This document shows, piece by piece, positions 23,801 to 32,603 of a stretch of 64,000 nt of DNA. This DNA is from Lysinibacillus_B sp042920265 (GTDB lineage Bacteria > Bacillota > Bacilli > Bacillales_A > Planococcaceae). Numbering within the stretch: position 1 is the first letter of the stretch; each line of letters begins with the position of its first letter. Where the stretch lies: NCBI RefSeq assembly GCF_042920265.1, contig NZ_JBDQZI010000002.1:186001-250000 (forward strand), read 5' to 3'. Position numbers and translations under genes: made by a program. Under the pieces are notes generated by a model. It was not told the origin of the DNA, did not search any database, and saw only the letters and a program-made list of their open reading frames with translations.

Positions 23801-26727
23801 TTTAATTTATCTACTACTGGCTTATCAGTTTGTTGGTTTCCAGCTACATTATTTGAGTCATCAAACGTAATTACTGCATTATTCTTAAATTCTTGCCCCT
23901 TAGCACCTAAAGCTATTGTTTGATAACGTACTTGATATCCCTCTTTAGCTAAATTACCAAAGTCAATTGTAAAACCACCATTCTCAAAACTGTGGACAAA
24001 ACTTGAATTACTTAATTTCCCCCAGCTTGCCGAAGTAGTTGCACCACTTGTACCGACACCATATTTACGGATTTCAATTGAACTTTGAATAAGCATTAAA
24101 CTATCTGAAGGATTATCCTTTACAACTACATTTTTTAAATCTGAAAGCGATTTATTAACGTCAATTGTCCATAGTAGGATGTCCGTACTATTACTACTAG
24201 TATTATTACTAACTGCTTTATTAATTAGGCTGTTGGCATTTTTAACTGTGACTGGCGTTGATTCTAAAGTATGCGTAGTTGTGGTCTTAAAAGTAGCACT
24301 ATTTTTATACGTATCGTCTGAATCGTATTTTGGTTCATCGCTACCAATCCCTACGATATTGTCCATATCTTTTGTTTTATACTCAACTAAGTATACTTCG
24401 TTATTTTTATCGGACGCTAATGCATTATCAAATGTTAACGTATAGCCTGTTTTACGTACTTCATTTTCAATTAGCTCCTCCGTATACGATACAGTATAAT
24501 CCGTAACTTCTGTAAGTTGCTCGCCTTTTGAAGTACTCGTATCACCACTGCCAAGCGTTGTTTTGTAAACACCTAGAGTCCCGGCTATAATTTCATGCCC
24601 TGCCCCCAAAGTATCTACTAAAACAGCCCCTTGAATATTTCGTTTATTCGTATTTACTTGTACTAGCCAAGTAAATTCTTGTGTTGCATAGTTATATGAA
24701 CCCGTTTTACGACCATTGTTAGCTGTTGCTGGCGCTGGTGTGTAGTCAGCTGTTTTTGTTAATGTATACGTTTTACTTGTAGCAACTGGATCAGTCCATG
24801 TTGCGACAGCTGTATTCCCATACCCACTATTTATTACTGAACCATCATCTGAAATAGCATAAGAAGTTTTATACGTTACGGTAACACTACTATTTGGATC
24901 GATTTCCATATTTCCAATAGTGAAACCATTCGAATCTAGTTGTTTATTACCTGTACTTTTACTTACACCAATGTCATTTGTATCAACATGACTATCTTTA
25001 TTCGTATCGACAAGCGTATGCACACCTGTTTTACTACCTGTCGCAAATGTATCTGTAAGTGTTAATCCTGTAATAGGTTCTGTAGGATGATCATTTGTAA
25101 TCGTTACTGTCCAGAGAATTTCCTTTTTATCAAAATCTACTGAAGTCCTTTCTTTCTTTAAAATTCCCTCAGTAAGTGTATGACCAGCTGTTTTGCCACT
25201 GGATACCGTACCACTTGTTACCGTATTCTTAATAGTTTCTGAGTCATTCGATGCATCAGCAAAGAATTTTTGACCATTATCTTTTTTGTATTCTGCATCA
25301 TATGTGATACGGTAAGCATCTGTAATAGCATCATTAAACTGAAGTTTGAACCCTACTACTTTTCCGCCCTCAGTAACATCCGATACACTATAATCACTAC
25401 TATTTAATGTAGCTATTACACTATCAAATGTACCATCTTCTTTAACACTAACTTTTTGTACTACAATTGAACTTTGATCAATGACATGTGAGCCAGGAAG
25501 TGTATCTTCAATCCATGCATCACCTGTAGCTATATTTAATTGATTATAATTGTAACGAACTTCCCATTTCGACTTATAATTTGTACCAGATAATTTACTC
25601 TTATCCAGTGCCTTACCATAAGTTGTTGTTACAGTGCCCGAAGTAATTGTTTCATTATTTGTAGTATCTGTATCGGTTAAAGCAATCGTATTAGAAAATG
25701 ATTTTTGTCCATCACGCTCTTCAGATTTAAGGGTAATTTTTGTTCGGTACGTAATTTTATAAGCAGCATTGCCTGATAATGTAATAGCCGCAAAATTAGG
25801 ATAATCATTTATAGCAAATGGAGTATCTGCTACTTTCGTTAACCCTACGCTATAGGATTCTACCTTTATATCACCATCTAAACTATGACCACCTGTAGGT
25901 GTATCTTTTACTGTAGCTGATGTTAGGTTTTTACCTGCTTCATTTACCCATACTTCCCAATCAATATAGCGTTCCCCTAACACTGTACCGTTAGTGCCGT
26001 CTCCTGTATAAACGCCTTTAGATGTAGCAGTTTTTTTCATTTTTTCGTTTGCAGTACCTGGCTTGAAAGTAACAGAAACGATTTCCGTCCCTCCAGTAGC
26101 ATTAGGAACTTCGAAATCTTGAGTTAAATCCTCATTTCTACCAGATAAATTGAACCCAGATGTAAAGTCAAAACTTATCGGCACACTAGAGCCGGTATGG
26201 TTAAGTAAATCCACATCTGTTAATGTCACTCTCACTTTTCCAGCATCTGCTTCATAACTAAAACCTGGTGCTATTGCGGATTTTGGCTTTCCGCCATGAA
26301 ATGCATCACTAAAATCAATTAAAAAATTTGTCGGCAATTGAAACTCAAAATAATCCCCTACTTTAGGACCATAGTCTAAGTTGGCATTAAATGAAAATGT
26401 CATTTTTGCTTTTTCATTCTGCTCCAATGGCTTATCGTAAGTCTTGATTGGTTCACCATTGATTGTCATAGTAAAGTCAGTTAGTGGCGCATTTATTACC
26501 ACTATCGCTGAATCTTCAGAAGTAGTCATTGGAGTAACATATGGTACTACTGTAGCCGAATCTTCAGAAGTAGTCGATGAACTAACATTTGGATCACTAG
26601 TGCCTGATGTAGAACTAGCTGCTGGCGGTGTTCCTGTTTCAATTTCATTTGCAAACACCGAAATTGGGCTTAAAATGGTCTGAAATACGAGCAACACTGC
26701 AAGCACTGCTATATTTAGTTTTCTCAT
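20872..26727 (-). CDS. large LPXTG-type cell-wall-anchored adhesin
   Basis: 1951 residues. Signal peptide (about 1-26), Thr/Ser linker, then from about 75 to 1000 repeated collagen-adhesin/SdrG-like Ig folds with recurring YKITYRTK/YRITYDAEYK-type strands. A SpaA-like domain follows (about 1010-1085: VEFQLIKTIKG ... YGSYKIKEVKAPVGYKL). Then come seven roughly 85-residue domains each starting CP.FT(L/V)T and ending in a second Cys (about 1090-1690), nine 13-residue TNPGGG(T/I)DPGTPP repeats as a wall-spanning spacer, a coiled segment (about 1820-1890), and LPQTD at 1918 with a hydrophobic anchor and RRRKNA tail. The convergent sortase is the likely anchoring enzyme. Ligand unknown; probably adhesion or biofilm. 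Confidence 0.9.
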   Translation of the reverse strand: MRKLNIAVLAVLLVFQTILSPISVFANEIETGTPPAASSTSGTSDPNVSSSTTSEDSATVVPYVTPMTTSEDSAIVVINAPLTDFTMTINGEPIKTYDKPLEQNEKAKMTFSFNANLDYGPKVGDYFEFQLPTNFLIDFSDAFHGGKPKSAIAPGFSYEADAGKVRVTLTDVDLLNHTGSSVPISFDFTSGFNLSGRNEDLTQDFEVPNATGGTEIVSVTFKPGTANEKMKKTATSKGVYTGDGTNGTVLGERYIDWEVWVNEAGKNLTSATVKDTPTGGHSLDGDIKVESYSVGLTKVADTPFAINDYPNFAAITLSGNAAYKITYRTKITLKSEERDGQKSFSNTIALTDTDTTNNETITSGTVTTTYGKALDKSKLSGTNYKSKWEVRYNYNQLNIATGDAWIEDTLPGSHVIDQSSIVVQKVSVKEDGTFDSVIATLNSSDYSVSDVTEGGKVVGFKLQFNDAITDAYRITYDAEYKKDNGQKFFADASNDSETIKNTVTSGTVSSGKTAGHTLTEGILKKERTSVDFDKKEILWTVTITNDHPTEPITGLTLTDTFATGSKTGVHTLVDTNKDSHVDTNDIGVSKSTGNKQLDSNGFTIGNMEIDPNSSVTVTYKTSYAISDDGSVINSGYGNTAVATWTDPVATSKTYTLTKTADYTPAPATANNGRKTGSYNYATQEFTWLVQVNTNKRNIQGAVLVDTLGAGHEIIAGTLGVYKTTLGSGDTSTSKGEQLTEVTDYTVSYTEELIENEVRKTGYTLTFDNALASDKNNEVYLVEYKTKDMDNIVGIGSDEPKYDSDDTYKNSATFKTTTTHTLESTPVTVKNANSLINKAVSNNTSSNSTDILLWTIDVNKSLSDLKNVVVKDNPSDSLMLIQSSIEIRKYGVGTSGATTSASWGKLSNSSFVHSFENGGFTIDFGNLAKEGYQVRYQTIALGAKGQEFKNNAVITFDDSNNVAGNQQTDKPVVDKLNFSTSNASIDMTKGNLKFYKVGLDPTTADKKSLSDVEFQLIKTIKGTDYIIATQKSDADGFVVFNNINYGSYKIKEVKAPVGYKLMGEQTVMLDENTDTLKVPTYVTELVNEKTVDSSNACPNFTLTIKDINGKPIVNKTITLQDSNSNVKFTDTTDNGGKITIPRTGTKAVQAGSYQVYEGSNHLGNVTVKYGIGECQGELQPQNTCPAFTVTLNDKDGNPRPNVEVVLKDKSGNVITAPSTKTDAGGKFTVPPTTSAGKYDLYEGNQYLGEVTVDYSNNNCETAITEAPTCPNFTLTLKDADGKVRENVIVIIKDKDTGNTITQTINPTNNEGKIKISNLEPGTYEVYEGAEKLGEFVVKTTCEATIQPAPACEFFTITVKDEDGILPESTKVILTNKTTNETIEATVDTEGKVALPSATTPAGEYEVEVTDSGKVLGDVTVTYTKTPCEAEVEKPRACDIFTITVNGQDGNPKTNTKVIVEDSNGTEVVLTTDETDADGKIQLPQNQKPGAYTVYEQNADGTKGDKIGDVAVTYTSNCQGVVIKNACPVYTLTVNNKDLQPVGAGVQVTIKDQAGQVITTGTTDVNGQIMFNDKSLLQQGITYEVYNSANQKLDDITVSYIDEICGAAVKVSDNACPIFTLTLLDANNTAREGIIVTIKDDMGTAIATGITDVNGQLTVPYTLEKGTYQLYEGSTFVSNLTVENCEAIHKLTLPTNPGGGTDPGTPPTNPGGGTDPGTPPTNPGGGTDPGTPPTNPGGGTDPGTPPTNPGGGIDPGTPPTNPGGGIDPGTPPTNPGGGIDPGTPPTNPGGGTDPGTPPTNPGGGTDPGTPPTDPNTPSPVTPEQVENIQKIIEDPIPNNPEDIKKQIKELKQFLEMFEQLTPEEQAELLRVLGVELTKLQERLAELERTLVAMESKEPTTDGTTAGNDNVSTAGESVAKLPQTDGASTTAMFYAGFALMAMSAFFFIRRRKNA
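21305..21655 (-). repeat. 39-bp tandem repeat array inside the adhesin gene
   Basis: Nine nearly identical 39-bp units encode the TNPGGG(T/I)DPGTPP spacer. Three central units share a T-to-I change, the mark of recent internal duplication. Being a multiple of 3, copy-number change keeps the frame and alters stalk length. Confidence 0.9.
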
Positions 26728-27260
26728 TTCCTTAGGTTTTCCCTCCTTCTTCTATATTTCAGAACCTCTTTATAAGATTCCAATAGCATTGTATGTAAAA
26801 CTGCTTAACAATCTCTTAAATTTTCACATTTCACTACCATAAAATTAGAAATATATACTATTTTGTTAAAATAAATATATTTAAACCTTTATATAGAATT
26901 TAATTTTCATGTTCCAACAAAGCGATAAACTTTAACAATTGGCTTATATTTCAGGGGGAAATGAACCTTTTCATTCAAAATAGAGAACTCTGCGAATAGT
27001 TACTGTGATAAAAAAGAGAGAAATTTACTAAAAAGGAGGCTTGCGTGAAGGGCGAAAAAAGCGCCTTTTTGAATAAAAAATGAAAATATTCAAGCTTTTT
27101 TCGAAAAATGCGTTGTGCTCTAAAGTAGTTGGTGCGCGTCTTTATGATGAGGTCATTTATAAAAAATAATAAAAACAAACGATAGCTTGCGATTTTTTTA
27201 ACAAGAAAATCATACGCTTAATTTTAAAAACGCTCAAAACTCAATTTGTCGATTTTGAGA

Positions 27261-27333
27261 TACAACTTATTTGAGGATAAGTGCCATTTAGATAAATAGA
27301 ATCAATTTAACACTTATTTTAAATTAAGTTGTA
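27261..27333. repeat. imperfect inverted repeat, possible MITE or IS remnant
   Basis: TACAACTTATTTGAGG...GTG (27261-27283) pairs with 27311-27333 with only a few mismatches around a 27-bp centre. No transposase remnant seen. Confidence 0.45.
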
Positions 27334-27515
27334 TATCAATTTCGCGAGTTGACATTAGCTAGGCATTCAAAAATCCCCTCTTGCAATACAAGCGACGAAA
27401 AAAATTATGTAGGCACGCTAACCATATTCAGAAACCATTCTCTTTGTAAAAAATGGGGCTCTGTCACAACATCACTAGAGCGGAGGAATGCTATACTTTT
27501 ACTTATTACTTTTGT

Positions 27516-27554
27516 AAAAAACACACCCCTACTTTCCAAGTGTAGGGATGTGTT
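27516..27554 (-). terminator. terminator of ywfO
   Basis: Minus strand AACACATCCCTAC, 9-nt loop, GTAGGGGTGTGTT, then T-run. Confidence 0.8.
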
Positions 27555-27580
27555 GACCGTTTTCCATATGTTTGTTCCTA

Positions 27581-28831
27581 TTAACCTAAAAAGTGAATTT
27601 CCTTCGGATAGTATACTTTATAGTCGACCTTAATATTGTTCGCCATGGCAGAGACAATATGCGATTGCTCGGCTAACTCACGGATTTCGCCGCTTGGCAT
27701 TTCTAAGTAAATCGGCCTTTTCGTTGGCACGACGCCTGGACGGTAAAAGTCATATGGTAAATCCGATGTGGAATCGGGCTTTATATAGTATTCAGGGTCA
27801 AGACCAATCGCCTTTACTTGCTCGACTAGCCATGCATAGCGTTCTGGTTCCTCTGCTGGATTTAAATCCATATGTTCGAATAAGTCACGGTTGATAAAGC
27901 GACGACATAAATCACTTAAAATTTGATCGGTTTCATACATCCAGAATTGGAAGTAGGTCAGCATAATGCTTTCATCTAGTGCTAAGTATTGTTGAAGTGA
28001 TACTTCTCCACTGAAGAATGGCCTGAAGTGTACTGGTTCAAATGTAAATTTATAGTTTTCTTCACTTAACTTTTTCGCGCGTTTTAAAATATGATTGAGA
28101 ACCGCTTCCGCACTACGAGACACAGGATGGAAATAGATTTGCAAGTACATTTGGTAGCGCGACATAATATAATCCTCAATCGCATGCATCCCACTCGATT
28201 TAATGACGACCATATCTTTTCGTGGACGCATAACACGCAAAATACGCTCCATATCAAAGTGCCCGTAGCTTACGCCTGTAAAGTACGCATCTCGCTGCAA
28301 GTAATCCATGCGGTCTGCATCAATTTGACTGGAGATCAGGCTCACGACTTGCTGATTTGTGTAGTTATTATCGATGACTTGAGCAACAAGCTCTGGGAAA
28401 CCGTTTCCTACTTTTCGGAGCACAGCATTCACTTCTGTATTGCCAAGTAAAATGTCGCGTGTGTATTGCTCATGGTCTGTACCAAACACCGCCTCAAATG
28501 CATGGGAAAATGGTCCATGGCCTAAATCATGTAATAAGGCCGCGCACAGTGCTAATAAGCGCTCATTATTATCCCACTCGGGTCGACCACTAAACACATC
28601 GTCAATAATACGTCGCACAATTTCATATACACCAAGCGAATGCGTAAAGCGACTATGTTCGGCCCCGTGAAATACTAAATATGTAGTACCTAACTGACGG
28701 ATCCTGCGTAAACGCTGAAACTCGCACGTGCCGATTAAATCCCAAATGACTTGGTCGCGCACATGCACATAACGATGCACAGGATCTTTAAATACTTTTT
28801 CTTCTGCTAGTTTCGCTGTTGCATAATCCAT
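27581..28831 (-). CDS. ywfO: HD-domain phosphohydrolase (YwfO family)
   Basis: 416 residues, SAMHD1/dGTPase-like HD superfamily, cytoplasmic. Metal ligands: HSRFTHSLG, then LLHDLGHGPFSHAFE, and a later D in QIDADRMDYL. The N-terminus FKDPVHRYVHV and the position beside rsfA match B. subtilis YwfO. Probable nucleotide hydrolase; the substrate in this clade is not settled. Monocistronic, with a terminator after it. RBS GAGGTACAGAAG before the ATG. Confidence 0.9.
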   Translation of the reverse strand: MDYATAKLAEEKVFKDPVHRYVHVRDQVIWDLIGTCEFQRLRRIRQLGTTYLVFHGAEHSRFTHSLGVYEIVRRIIDDVFSGRPEWDNNERLLALCAALLHDLGHGPFSHAFEAVFGTDHEQYTRDILLGNTEVNAVLRKVGNGFPELVAQVIDNNYTNQQVVSLISSQIDADRMDYLQRDAYFTGVSYGHFDMERILRVMRPRKDMVVIKSSGMHAIEDYIMSRYQMYLQIYFHPVSRSAEAVLNHILKRAKKLSEENYKFTFEPVHFRPFFSGEVSLQQYLALDESIMLTYFQFWMYETDQILSDLCRRFINRDLFEHMDLNPAEEPERYAWLVEQVKAIGLDPEYYIKPDSTSDLPYDFYRPGVVPTKRPIYLEMPSGEIRELAEQSHIVSAMANNIKVDYKVYYPKEIHFLG

Positions 28832-28938
28832 CTTCTGTACCTCCTCTAACTTATTGTTACTTCTATTATATGAGAGACATACTACTTTAGCATTAACAAA
28901 AAGAGATTGTTCATACTAGATGAACAACCTCATGTACA

Positions 28939-29163
28939 TTACTTCTTTAGTTTTGCCACAACTTTTTCCATGAGCTCATCTTCTGTCAGAGCAGCTACGG
29001 GACGGTTATTGACAAATGTAAATGTTTTTTTGCGGCCTGGTCCGCAATATGAATGACAGCCAATTTCAATCGTTGCTTCTGGATCTATTTCTTTTAGTTT
29101 TGGAATTAACGTTTTTAAATTAACGGCCTGACATTCATCGCAAACGTGAAAGATGTTTGCCAT
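28939..29163 (-). CDS. YuzB-like DUF1450 protein
   Basis: 74 residues with two cysteine pairs: CDECQ near the N-terminus and CHSYCGPG at the middle, followed by a thioredoxin-like strand order. DUF1450 proteins are conserved in Bacillales with unknown role; the cysteines suggest redox or metal binding. RBS AAAGGGTGTTG before the ATG; its own A/T-rich surroundings suggest a single-gene unit. Confidence 0.8.
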   Translation of the reverse strand: MANIFHVCDECQAVNLKTLIPKLKEIDPEATIEIGCHSYCGPGRKKTFTFVNNRPVAALTEDELMEKVVAKLKK

Positions 29164-29385
29164 AGTGTCAACACCCTTTCTATACTATTTTACGCTTTCA
29201 TAAGCAGTTTTGTTGCATTTTAATCTTTCCTATTGTAGCTCATACATCTAGCTAGATTCAAGAGAAAACAGTGTTTATCAGTCAAAGGTCTGAAGCTATT
29301 TTTCACTTAAAAAAAAAAAGAAGGAATAAACTCTCGTAAATCAGGTCATATTAATAGTGAAATTATAAAGTTAGGGGGATTTTCC

Positions 29386-30033
29386 ATGGTAAAAGTAAGA
29401 CAAGATGCTTGGCTAAAAGAAAATGATGAGCTATTAGCCGAAGCCGTATTAAGACATGTAAAAGAAGGTAGTACACAATTAAATGCTTTTGAGGAAGCCG
29501 GTGATGCATTAAACCGTACTGCAGCAGCTTGTGGTTTTCGTTGGAATGCCGTTGTTCGCCGTTTTTATGAGAAAGAATTATCAGAAGCAAAAAAAGAGCG
29601 TAAAGAACGCCTTCGTGTCCTTGGCTCAATTGGGAAACGTCGCGCGCAACAAATCTATCTACTTCCATCTGCGAATGAAGAAGAAGGACGTACCATTCCT
29701 TTATCTGCATTATCACTCGATATTGTGATTGCCTACTTAGCACGTTTGCAACATACTAGTTCAGCAGAAACAGAAGTAGCTAAATGGCGCCATATGGCCA
29801 ATATCTCAACGGACAAGTTAAAAGAGTTAGAGCAGGAAGTGGCACGATTAGAACGCGAAAATAGAGAAATCAAAGAAGACTACGAACAATTTGTTAACAT
29901 TATGAATCGGGCACGTCGCCTTGTCACATTAGATACAGAGGAAGAACGTGTAGCACCTGTATTTAAAATGGAGCGAAACGGTAATTTAATAGCTTCTGCA
30001 CCACAACCAGAAAACGGGGAGCAACTGCAATAA
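29386..30033 (+). CDS. rsfA: RsfA-family prespore regulator
   Basis: 215 residues: N-terminal Myb/SANT-like DNA-binding domain (about 1-60: RQDAWLKENDELLAEAVL ... CGFRWNAVVRRFY) and a long C-terminal coiled coil (about 125-180). RsfA is a sigma-F-dependent prespore regulator in B. subtilis (ywfN). Neighbour lipL is shared with B. subtilis. RBS AGGGGGA before the ATG. Supports a spore-forming host. Confidence 0.88.
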   Translation: MVKVRQDAWLKENDELLAEAVLRHVKEGSTQLNAFEEAGDALNRTAAACGFRWNAVVRRFYEKELSEAKKERKERLRVLGSIGKRRAQQIYLLPSANEEEGRTIPLSALSLDIVIAYLARLQHTSSAETEVAKWRHMANISTDKLKELEQEVARLERENREIKEDYEQFVNIMNRARRLVTLDTEEERVAPVFKMERNGNLIASAPQPENGEQLQ

Positions 30034-30052
30034 GCAGGCTCCCTGTTTTTTT
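30014..30052 (+). terminator. terminator of rsfA
   Basis: GGGGAGC ... GCTCCC with nested CTGC/GCAG and a run of seven T; it overlaps the last codons of rsfA. Confidence 0.75.
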
Positions 30053-30078
30053 GTTTATCAGCCTAAAACTTTCATTTA

Positions 30079-30906
30079 TCAGCCTTTCAACAATACAGCA
30101 TTGCGCTTATAGATGCGCTCTAAATAATGCGCATATAATGCTAGCTCTGACTCTTGTAGTGGTAATAGTACTGTATTCGAATTCCATGCCAACAATAATT
30201 GCTGAATCCGTATATTGACTTCCGCAACAGTCATCGGTTCGCCTGTCAGCTCTTGCATGGATGCCATCACTTCGGGCACTACTGTCGGATACGTAAATTT
30301 CGTTTTCTCTCCTTGTAAACTCACAGCATAAAAATCACGAATTAGCGACGCTCGCTCACTACCACTGCCTTCAATACATAAATAGATTTGTACAGCGATG
30401 CCATTTTGCATACGACGCTGTGAAATCCCTGCAAACTTTTTACCCCCGATACTTAAATCAAATGTACCTGGACAATACGAGCCTATAATTTCATATGCTT
30501 CAATTTGATCGGCTACTTTTGGAAAAATCGCTTTCACTAAATCTACCATATAATTAAATGCTTGATCGATACTTGTCGGCTCGCTCTCACTAAATACAAT
30601 CGATACATTTAACACACCAGGGTCAAGCACAACTGCTAACCCGCCAGAATTTCGTACAATGGGCTCGTACCCGCGCGCGCGTAACAACGCCATGCCTTCC
30701 TCGATGTGCGGTAAGCGATGATCTTGAATACCGAGCACAACTGATTCCTGATGTACCCATGTCCGAATAACGGGTGGACTGCTTGCATGCCCTGTCACAT
30801 GGCAAAGTGTATCATCCATTGCAAACGATTCAAGCGGCGAATGCGTGAGCATCGTAAGCGACTGATCGATAAAACGCCAGTTTGTTTCTGTTAAAAAACG
30901 ATTCAT
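30079..30906 (-). CDS. lipL: octanoyl-[GcvH]:protein N-octanoyltransferase
   Basis: 275 residues, BPL/LPL fold. Transfers octanoyl groups from GcvH to E2 subunits in the Bacillus lipoate relay. Key features: RNSGGLAVV, the catalytic Cys in SYCPGTFDLSI and GGKKFAGISQRR. Matches B. subtilis YwfL/LipL in length and in position between rsfA and hemQ. ATG at 30906 preceded by AAGGAG. Confidence 0.9.
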   Translation of the reverse strand: MNRFLTETNWRFIDQSLTMLTHSPLESFAMDDTLCHVTGHASSPPVIRTWVHQESVVLGIQDHRLPHIEEGMALLRARGYEPIVRNSGGLAVVLDPGVLNVSIVFSESEPTSIDQAFNYMVDLVKAIFPKVADQIEAYEIIGSYCPGTFDLSIGGKKFAGISQRRMQNGIAVQIYLCIEGSGSERASLIRDFYAVSLQGEKTKFTYPTVVPEVMASMQELTGEPMTVAEVNIRIQQLLLAWNSNTVLLPLQESELALYAHYLERIYKRNAVLLKG

Positions 30907-31068
30907 TGTTTATAACTCCTTACGAATTGACTACACTTAGCATACTGCATTTTCAACTCATGTCAAATTGGTGAATTTACTTGTTTTTGTAGTTTCTCAT
31001 AACGAAATGTTCACTACTTGTGTTACACTAACTGTGAATAATTATCCATAAAAGGAGTGTCTTACACA

Positions 31069-31818
31069 ATGAATGAAGCAGCTATTACACTAGACGGCTG
31101 GTACGCTTTACATGATTTCCGTTCAATCGACTGGGCTTCTTGGAAGTTAGTTTCTGAGGAGGAGCGCAAAGCAGCAGTTGATGAGTTTATTCAATACTTA
31201 GAAAAACTAAACGAAGCAGATGTAGCAAAAACGGGTGCACATGCTTTTTACGCGATTGTTGGTCAAAAAGCAGACTTTATGCTGATGACGCTTCGTGAAA
31301 CAATGGACGAGCTGCAAGAAATCGAAGCAGCGTTCAATAAATTAGCGATTGCAGACTTTACAGTGCCAACATACTCTTACGTTTCAGTAGTGGAATTATC
31401 GAACTACTTAGCCGGCGAATCAAACGAAGATCCATACCAAAATCCACATGTGCGTGCACGTCTATATCCAGAGCTACCACGTTCAAAATACGTGTGCTTC
31501 TATCCAATGGATAAGCGCCGTCAAGGGGACGACAACTGGTACATGCTATCAATGGATGAGCGCAAAAACTTAATGCGTTCTCACGGTATGATTGGTCGCG
31601 GCTATGCAGGAAAAGTAAAACAAATCATTACAGGTTCTGTTGGCTTTGATGATCACGAATGGGGCGTGACATTATTCGCTGACGATGTATTACAATTCAA
31701 AAAATTAGTATACGAAATGCGCTTTGATGAAGTATCCGCGCGTTACGGCGAGTTCGGCTCATTCTTTGTTGGTAACCTTTTAGACAACGAAAAGCTCGTA
31801 CAATTCCTGACAGTATAA
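31069..31818 (+). CDS. hemQ: coproheme decarboxylase HemQ
   Basis: 249 residues, chlorite-dismutase-like fold. Converts coproheme III to heme b in the Gram-positive heme pathway. The core motif YVCFYPMDKRR contains the catalytic Tyr, and MRSHG carries the proximal His. The start is the ATG at 31069 (AAAGGAGTG ribosome site); an in-frame GTG lies four codons upstream and overlaps that site. Followed by a strong terminator. Confidence 0.93.
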   Translation: MNEAAITLDGWYALHDFRSIDWASWKLVSEEERKAAVDEFIQYLEKLNEADVAKTGAHAFYAIVGQKADFMLMTLRETMDELQEIEAAFNKLAIADFTVPTYSYVSVVELSNYLAGESNEDPYQNPHVRARLYPELPRSKYVCFYPMDKRRQGDDNWYMLSMDERKNLMRSHGMIGRGYAGKVKQIITGSVGFDDHEWGVTLFADDVLQFKKLVYEMRFDEVSARYGEFGSFFVGNLLDNEKLVQFLTV

Positions 31819-31823
31819 TAAAA

Positions 31824-31861
31824 AACCTCGCGCATTTGAACGGCATTTGCGCGAGGTTTTT
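31824..31861 (+). terminator. terminator of hemQ
   Basis: AAAAACCTCGCGCA ... TGCGCGAGGTTTTT, a perfect 14-bp stem. Confidence 0.9.
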
Positions 31862-31935
31862 CGGTTTACTTGCCATTTTTAAACTATCCACAATTTAAAT
31901 GCCTATCTAATCGCCCATACTTTATCCCCAGGCTT

Positions 31936-32106
31936 TTATACACTATCTTCTTCTGCCTTTAAAATAATAATGACGAGGTTAATAAACACACCGAGAACTA
32001 ACATCAAAATAAATAAATACCAATGCAACGGTTGATCATACAAATGGCCAATGACAAAAGCAGCGATCGCACTAACGAACATACCTACCCATCTTTCGAT
32101 TTGCAC
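31936..32106 (-). CDS. small two-helix membrane protein
   Basis: 56 residues, GTG start at 32106 with AAGGGAGTG 6 nt upstream. Two hydrophobic helices: WVGMFVSAIAAFVIG and WYLFILMLVLGVFINLVIII, then an acidic tail ending EEDSV. Not recognised, but the ribosome site, frame and clear transmembrane pattern support a real gene. It stands alone between the hemQ terminator and a structured repeat. Confidence 0.65.
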   Translation of the reverse strand: MQIERWVGMFVSAIAAFVIGHLYDQPLHWYLFILMLVLGVFINLVIIILKAEEDSV

Positions 32107-32252
32107 TATATTCACTCCCTTGAGTGTTTATTTGTTGACCTTTAATGTTATTTATTCTTTATGCGTCTTTTTTATCACCTGTCACAACTTTGTCACATTA
32201 TACCATTTAATGTATCATGTGTGCTTTACAATAGGAATTATTTGATCCCCAT

Positions 32253-32396
32253 AGGTGAAGGGCAACAGGACGTTGGTCACGCAGGCGTTGTGGCGTTCCT
32301 CTCAATCAGTGGGGCCGACTAAACACATCACGTCCGTGTGACGAAGTCGGCATTAGCACGTCCTGTGCGTCAAAACCCCACTAATTGAAGTTTTAC
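32253..32396. repeat. GC-rich structured intergenic repeat element
   Basis: GC-rich block in AT-rich surroundings with nested inverted repeats: ACAGGACGT (32265) / ACGTCCTGT (32358), GCCGACT (32314) / AGTCGGC (32345), and CAATCAGTGGGG (32303) / CCCCACTAATTG (32376). The last pair crosses the first, so alternative folds or a pseudoknot are possible. It looks like a dispersed intergenic repeat or structured RNA. The rest of 32107-32603 shows no gene. Confidence 0.55.
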
Positions 32397-32603
32397 TTTA
32401 TTTTGTGAACTTTTTTTTATTCAAACATATATTAATGACAGAAGGGGGTACGCCTATCACTGTTGTCAATCCCGTATGACGTTAGAGATATTCGTACCAT
32501 TAAACGAACGGTCTACTAACCTTTAGGCGGTTCAAATTACGTTGTGTCTTTGCGCTAATGGAATTTGATAGTTGAACGATTTAAAAAGGAAAGGAAGAAA
32601 GCA

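Larger units (their letters stand above)
26728..27580. other. 853-bp gene-free region upstream of the adhesin
   Basis: No credible gene on either strand. It is very AT-rich and has the adhesin leader and promoter area near 26730-26830, a short hairpin near 27050, an imperfect 23-bp inverted repeat at 27261-27333 and a terminator for ywfO at 27516-27554. The short frames in it lack ribosome sites. Confidence 0.6.

Noticed and set aside
26975..27178. 67-codon minus-strand frame upstream of the adhesin
   Set aside because: AT-driven Phe/Leu/Lys composition, no ribosome site, runs through a hairpin.
27349..27633. 94-codon plus-strand frame before ywfO
   Set aside because: It crosses the ywfO terminator and the ywfO 3' end; no coding character.
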